Assembly: GCA_907165065.1 (NCBI GenBank)
Contig: OU015543.1
Coordinates: forward strand, 8,745,501 to 8,809,500
From: Caprimulgus europaeus
Taxonomy: Eukaryota; Chordata; Aves; Caprimulgiformes; Caprimulgidae
Length of the DNA: 64,000 nucleotides
Reading direction: 5' to 3'
Within the stretch, counting starts at the first letter, position 1. Every line of letters starts with the position of its first letter. Of this stretch, positions 60,301 through 64,000 are shown piece after piece. Made by a program: the position numbers and the translations under genes. The notes under the pieces are model-generated. The model saw nothing but the letters and a program-made list of their open reading frames with translations, ran no database searches and was not told where the DNA came from.

Positions 60301-62457
60301 AAGCAGCTCAGCTGAAGAATGCAATTGCAACAGCCAAATCTGCCAGATCTTCAAGAACGGTTACTTTTGGCTGTACCCCTTTAACATTGAATACAGTCTC
60401 TTTGCTTCTGCCATGGTCTATGTCATGTGGAAGAACGTTGGACGCTTCATAGACCACCATTCCCACCACATTCCCCGCCTGAAGTTCAGGCTTTTCCGAA
60501 GGACCTTCTTTGTAGGCATCGTGTTGGGGCTTATCATTCTGGCGAGTGGTCTGGGAGTGCTTGTTCTTTATGAGGTGCAGGTAAATTCCAGCACTGAATC
60601 CAGCAAGAAGAGCCAAGCACTCACCATGTACTACATCTTCAACATTGTTTGCCTGGGCCTGATGTCTCTTGTCTGCATTGGTGGCTCTGTCATCTACCGG
60701 CTTGACAAGAGAGACATGGATCGGCACAAGAACCCAACCAGAACCCTGGACGTGGCCCTCCTCATGGGTGCAGCCTTAGGGCAGTATGCTATTTCTTACT
60801 ACTCCATCGTGGCCATTGTAGCCAGCACACCAAGGGACACTATCAGTGCACTCAACCTCACCTATGCCCTCCTAATGATTGCTCAACACACCTTCCAGAA
60901 CATCTTCATTATCGAAGGCCTTCATCGGCAACCCCCCAAGGAAGACCACAAGCGTGATTCTCACCAGAAGGATCTCTATGGACTCACCTTTGTCAACGTC
61001 AATGCAGTGTCCCTCCGTGTGCCCTACAGTGACAGCACCTTGGCACCTAGCCCTGCTTCTGGCACTGAAGCCATCCATCCTTCTGACCTTGTGCGGTCCC
61101 TCACCGTCCCCAAGAAGATGAATTGGAGGAGGAAGCTCTTAAGGGAGATCTCCATGTTCCTCCTGCTGAGCAATATCATAGTGAGTACATGCAGAGAGAA
61201 GAGGTTGTCAGGGTGGGGGGAGAGGGTGGCAATCACAGGGGAGAAGTGTCTGTGAAGGAAAGGACATGGCCCATGGAAAACAAATCCCTTCTGTGCCTCC
61301 AATATACCAGGAACACACTTACTCACACTTGTATGTGCTGGTAGCTGTGATTCCCTGGTCACTTAAAAGGAAGATCAGCTGTCCTGGAGTTAAGACATTT
61401 TAGGCTTAAGGCTGTCGTAAGAGGCTGTCATCACCAGAACATCAGCCAATGAAATCGATGGGTAAAAGAGAAGAATCAGTTTCCGTGTCTGTACTGGGTA
61501 TTAGTGGATATGTAGAATAGCTTATTAAAAGCAATAAAATGTACATTAAACTCTTCTCTTACACCCCCAAAGAAAGGGTGTAACGTGACAGATACCTGGG
61601 GTGAAGTCTGGGTTTTCTTGAGAAATGGCAGCATGACTCTTCACAAAACTCAAGGCCTAGGAGCCCAAACCCCAGTCCCAGTTGCTGTCAGGAGAAACTG
61701 GTCACTGACAACTTCACGTGGGACTTCCACTTTCATGAGAAGCCCAGGGACTGCAGCTCCCTGCAAAAGAAATGAAGGATTACAGCTGCAACTCAAAAGA
61801 ATCCAAGCACAGGTTGTGTCTCCAGAGACTCTCCAAATCCCTAACTAGTCAGTCCCTTCATGTCCTCTCCTAATTTTACATCTAAGCTCACAAAGAATGG
61901 GCTGAGAACCCCCATGCAGTGAGATACACGTTGGCTGGGCTCCTGAGCTCAATGTACACAACCGAGCCTGGGGAGACTAAGCTGCTGCCAGCTCAGCCCT
62001 ACCCATGCTTGCTCCATCCAAAGAGTTTGAACAGGCCAGGTTCATGCTGAAGTTCTTCCCCCAGTGAGTGCTTCAGCCTTTGATTCCAGCCTATCTTTGA
62101 GCACGAATTGAAACTAGGCTTAGGGTACAACACTAGACATACTTATGATGTAAACACGGGTTCCCAGCATTGGTGCCACACTCAGAAGGTCGCTCTTTTC
62201 CCATCTCTCCATAGCTGTGATTGCAGGTGCTTCCTGTATCCCACACCTTCCTAATTCCACTGTTATTCTCCCTTTTCCTTGATCAGCTCTGGATCATGCC
62301 AGCGTTTGGTGCCCGGCCCCAGTTTGACAATGACACAGAACTGAACTTCTATGGTGATTCCATGTGGCCAGCTATTGTGGACATTTGCCTGCCCTTTGGG
62401 ATCTTCTATCGAATGCATGCGGTGGCCAGTTTGCTGGAGGTCTACATCATGTCCTAA
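57334..62457 (+). CDS. OTOP2: Otopetrin-2 proton channel
   Basis: Multi-pass plasma-membrane proton channel of the otopetrin family, which has 12 transmembrane helices in two six-helix halves. Six coding exons: 57334-57739, 58206-58342, 59005-59063, 59718-59851, 60291-61180, 62287-62457. They sum to 1797 nt, giving 598 aa (human OTOP2 562). All junctions are GT/AG and the frame closes. The first helix is at about 61-80 and the second at about 92-113. Highly conserved blocks are HAGPVWLRGG, MDVFKIGYYSSF, TYFLWISAKDCIHVHL, TLTTNLAVWM, YPFNIEYSLFAS, VMWKNVGRF, NPTRTLDVALLMGAALGQYA, LMIAQHTFQN and the terminal WIMPAFGARP / CLPFGIFYRMHAV. It fits OTOP2 better than OTOP1 or OTOP3 by the MTEEL start, the 'LRGGL' and 'CNCNSQICQIF' regions and its position beside USH1G. 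ATG 57334 aligns with the mammalian start. The same frame is open upstream to 57043, and an AG acceptor (ctcctcccaacag) ends at 57300. Confidence 0.95.
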
Positions 62458-63745
62458 AGAACTTTCTTGCCAGGAAGATGAGATCCTCCTCAACCAATCC
62501 ACATTTTTTCTTACCCTGGGGCTGGGAGACTGCCCAGACGTCCTGCGGGGTCCCCAGCACTGCCTGAATCGTGTCCCTTTGCAGTGTTGGGGCATTTGTG
62601 AACCGTCAGTGAAGATCATCCAAACATAATCCAGATTTTATTTTTGCTACTCGTGTGTGGATGTGCATGTGTGTGTCTGAGGTTCTTAAAGCTTCTAAGA
62701 AAAAAAAAAAAAGGCATAAAAAGGATGGTGTTCCGAGTAGGATCATGGGAATTACCCTTGGTTACTACCCTTGGTTCATGCAAGGACACTCACCTTCCAT
62801 GCCACTGAGGTACTCTCCAGCGGGTGCTCAGCACCCTTGGCCAGCCAGTGCCTGCAGAGGCCCGGTGGGTACGAGGGGCTGACACAGGCATGGAAGGCAA
62901 AGACAGGGAAATCAGCTTCTGGTACGGCCAGTCAGAAACCACTGCCCTGCAGAGATGTGAAAACCAAACTGGTGACCACCAAAGGCTTTGAGAAACATTT
63001 TCTTGTTCCCCTCTGTATTGCCCATTTCTACAAACCCCTTCCTTGACCCTTCCCTGCTGTTTTCCTTCCTCTACGGGGAGGCGTCACTGCTGCCAAGTGG
63101 GTTTGCTCACTGCAGCCTCCTCCTCCACAGCTCAGGTCAGCTTTACAGGAGACCTGTGCACGTGGTCCTGTGCTGGCCCTGATGCAGGACTGCACTTTTT
63201 TGCCCCACGGTTTTCCTGAATCAGGGATCAAGGGCCATAAAGATCATCTGGGCAATACAGTCTGGGGAATGTCAGAGATTTGTTTTTCTTTCTTTCTTTT
63301 TTTTAAATAGATAATGATTTTTTTAATATATGACCATTTTTGTACACAGTTATTTATTGATTTTCTCTGTAATACTGAACTCCTGAAGGGATCTTCTGTG
63401 CCCTACGACCCAGAAATCGATCCAATATGATGGCTAATTTGATCTCTCATGCCCTGAAGGGATGCTTGAGCTGCACCTGTGAGCCCAGCCCCAGCACCCA
63501 GCCAGGTTTCTGTGTGCCTGCAGCTCTCCATGAACCACAGTATGGTTGAGGGGCATTTCAGAGCAGGACTCCTGGGCTGTAGGAGGTAGAAATGGGCCCC
63601 CTCTGCTACATCCAAACTCCAAATAGAACCTCAGAAAGCCCCTGCCATCAGGCTGGGAGGGTGCACGCTGGAACAGCACAGCTGAGCTTTGTCTGTACCC
63701 TGAGACATTGGGGTTGATTGTTCCAATAAAGAACACTGCAGAGGT
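62458..63745 (+). other. OTOP2: OTOP2 3' UTR
   Basis: No coding potential after the TAA at 62455-62457. Includes an A run at about 62699-62712 and a T/A-rich stretch at about 63280-63370 (ttttttttaaatag and ttatttattg), which resembles AU-rich 3' UTR sequence. The right end is taken from the AATAAA signals that follow. Confidence 0.6.
63725..63730 (+). terminator. OTOP2: Candidate OTOP2 poly(A) signal
   Basis: AATAAA in 'ttccaataaagaacactgc', about 1.27 kb after the stop. A second AATAAA is at 63806-63811, followed by the G/T-rich 'gtgatgtgatttt', so either or both may be used. Confidence 0.6.
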
Positions 63746-63957
63746 GGCAGAAATCATCGAGCCTTTTCCTTCGGGTGTGCGTGCATCTGCCAAAGAAAGA
63801 GACATAATAAATGGAAATCACCATACTTGAAACGGAGTGATGTGATTTTCCACCTGATGGCCCAGACTGCCAGCCCAGGCTCACACCTTTCACACCACCT
63901 TTCCTCTCCAACCATAGATCACCAAACCAGAAGGGACCAGTGCCTCTGGCTGGTCTG

Positions 63958-64000
63958 CCTAGAGAGAGTGAGGCTGAGGGGAGACCTTCTGGCTCTGTCC
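63958..64000 (+). mobile_element. CR1 fragment running off the window
   Basis: 'gagagtgaggctgagggga' followed by 'gaccttctggctctgt' matches the CR1 segment 'gaggctgaggggagaccttat'. The right end lies outside the window and the left boundary is approximate. Confidence 0.7.

Noticed and set aside
57334..62457. Assignment as OTOP1 or OTOP3
   Set aside because: Loop sequences and N-terminus fit OTOP2 best, and the gene lies directly beside USH1G as OTOP2 does in human.

Overview
This window is a vertebrate nuclear locus, almost certainly from a bird. Genes are split by GT/AG introns, and there are several truncated copies of the avian/reptilian non-LTR retrotransposon CR1. Four of these end in the typical CR1 3' tail (repeats of the type ATTCTRTGAT), and a fifth, inverted copy preserves most of that end. 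The sequence is GC-rich with short introns, as on a bird microchromosome. Species cannot be told from the sequence alone. There are no bacterial operons, CRISPR arrays or phage modules.

Four protein-coding genes can be rebuilt exon by exon, and each reconstructed reading frame closes exactly. From left to right they are: FDXR (minus, 12 coding exons, 474 aa, mitochondrial adrenodoxin/ferredoxin reductase); FADS6 (minus, 6 exons, 404 aa, membrane fatty-acid-desaturase-like protein with three His boxes); USH1G (minus, 2 coding exons separated by a 7.6-kb intron, 469 aa, the SANS scaffold protein of hair-cell stereocilia); and OTOP2 (plus, 6 coding exons, 598 aa, otopetrin proton channel). Order and orientation match human 17q25 (FDXR-FADS6-USH1G-OTOP2) as I know it, so this is a conserved synteny block. 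GRIN2C would be expected to the left and OTOP3 to the right, but neither is visible here.

Layout: 1-7.4 kb is non-genic, with CR1 pieces and a 37-bp minisatellite. 7.4-17.3 kb is FDXR with a CpG-rich promoter. 17.3-20.4 kb is intergenic. 20.4-25.1 kb is FADS6. 25.1-43.3 kb is a long gene desert with two CR1 fragments. 43.3-53.4 kb is USH1G. 53.4-57.3 kb is the divergent intergenic region between USH1G and OTOP2. 57.3-63.8 kb is OTOP2 with its 3' UTR, and the window ends in another CR1 copy.

The four genes do not form one pathway. FDXR supplies electrons to mitochondrial ferredoxins for steroid hydroxylation and Fe-S cluster assembly. FADS6 is a presumed lipid desaturase of unknown substrate. 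USH1G acts in hair cells, and otopetrins are acid-sensing proton channels, with OTOP1 known from the vestibular system. I found no convincing new biological system. The points most worth checking are a consensus splice donor that overlaps the USH1G stop codon and PDZ-ligand codons, AT-rich homeodomain-site-like islands in non-coding DNA around USH1G/OTOP2, the alternative N-termini of FADS6 and OTOP2, and the very short FDXR presequence.
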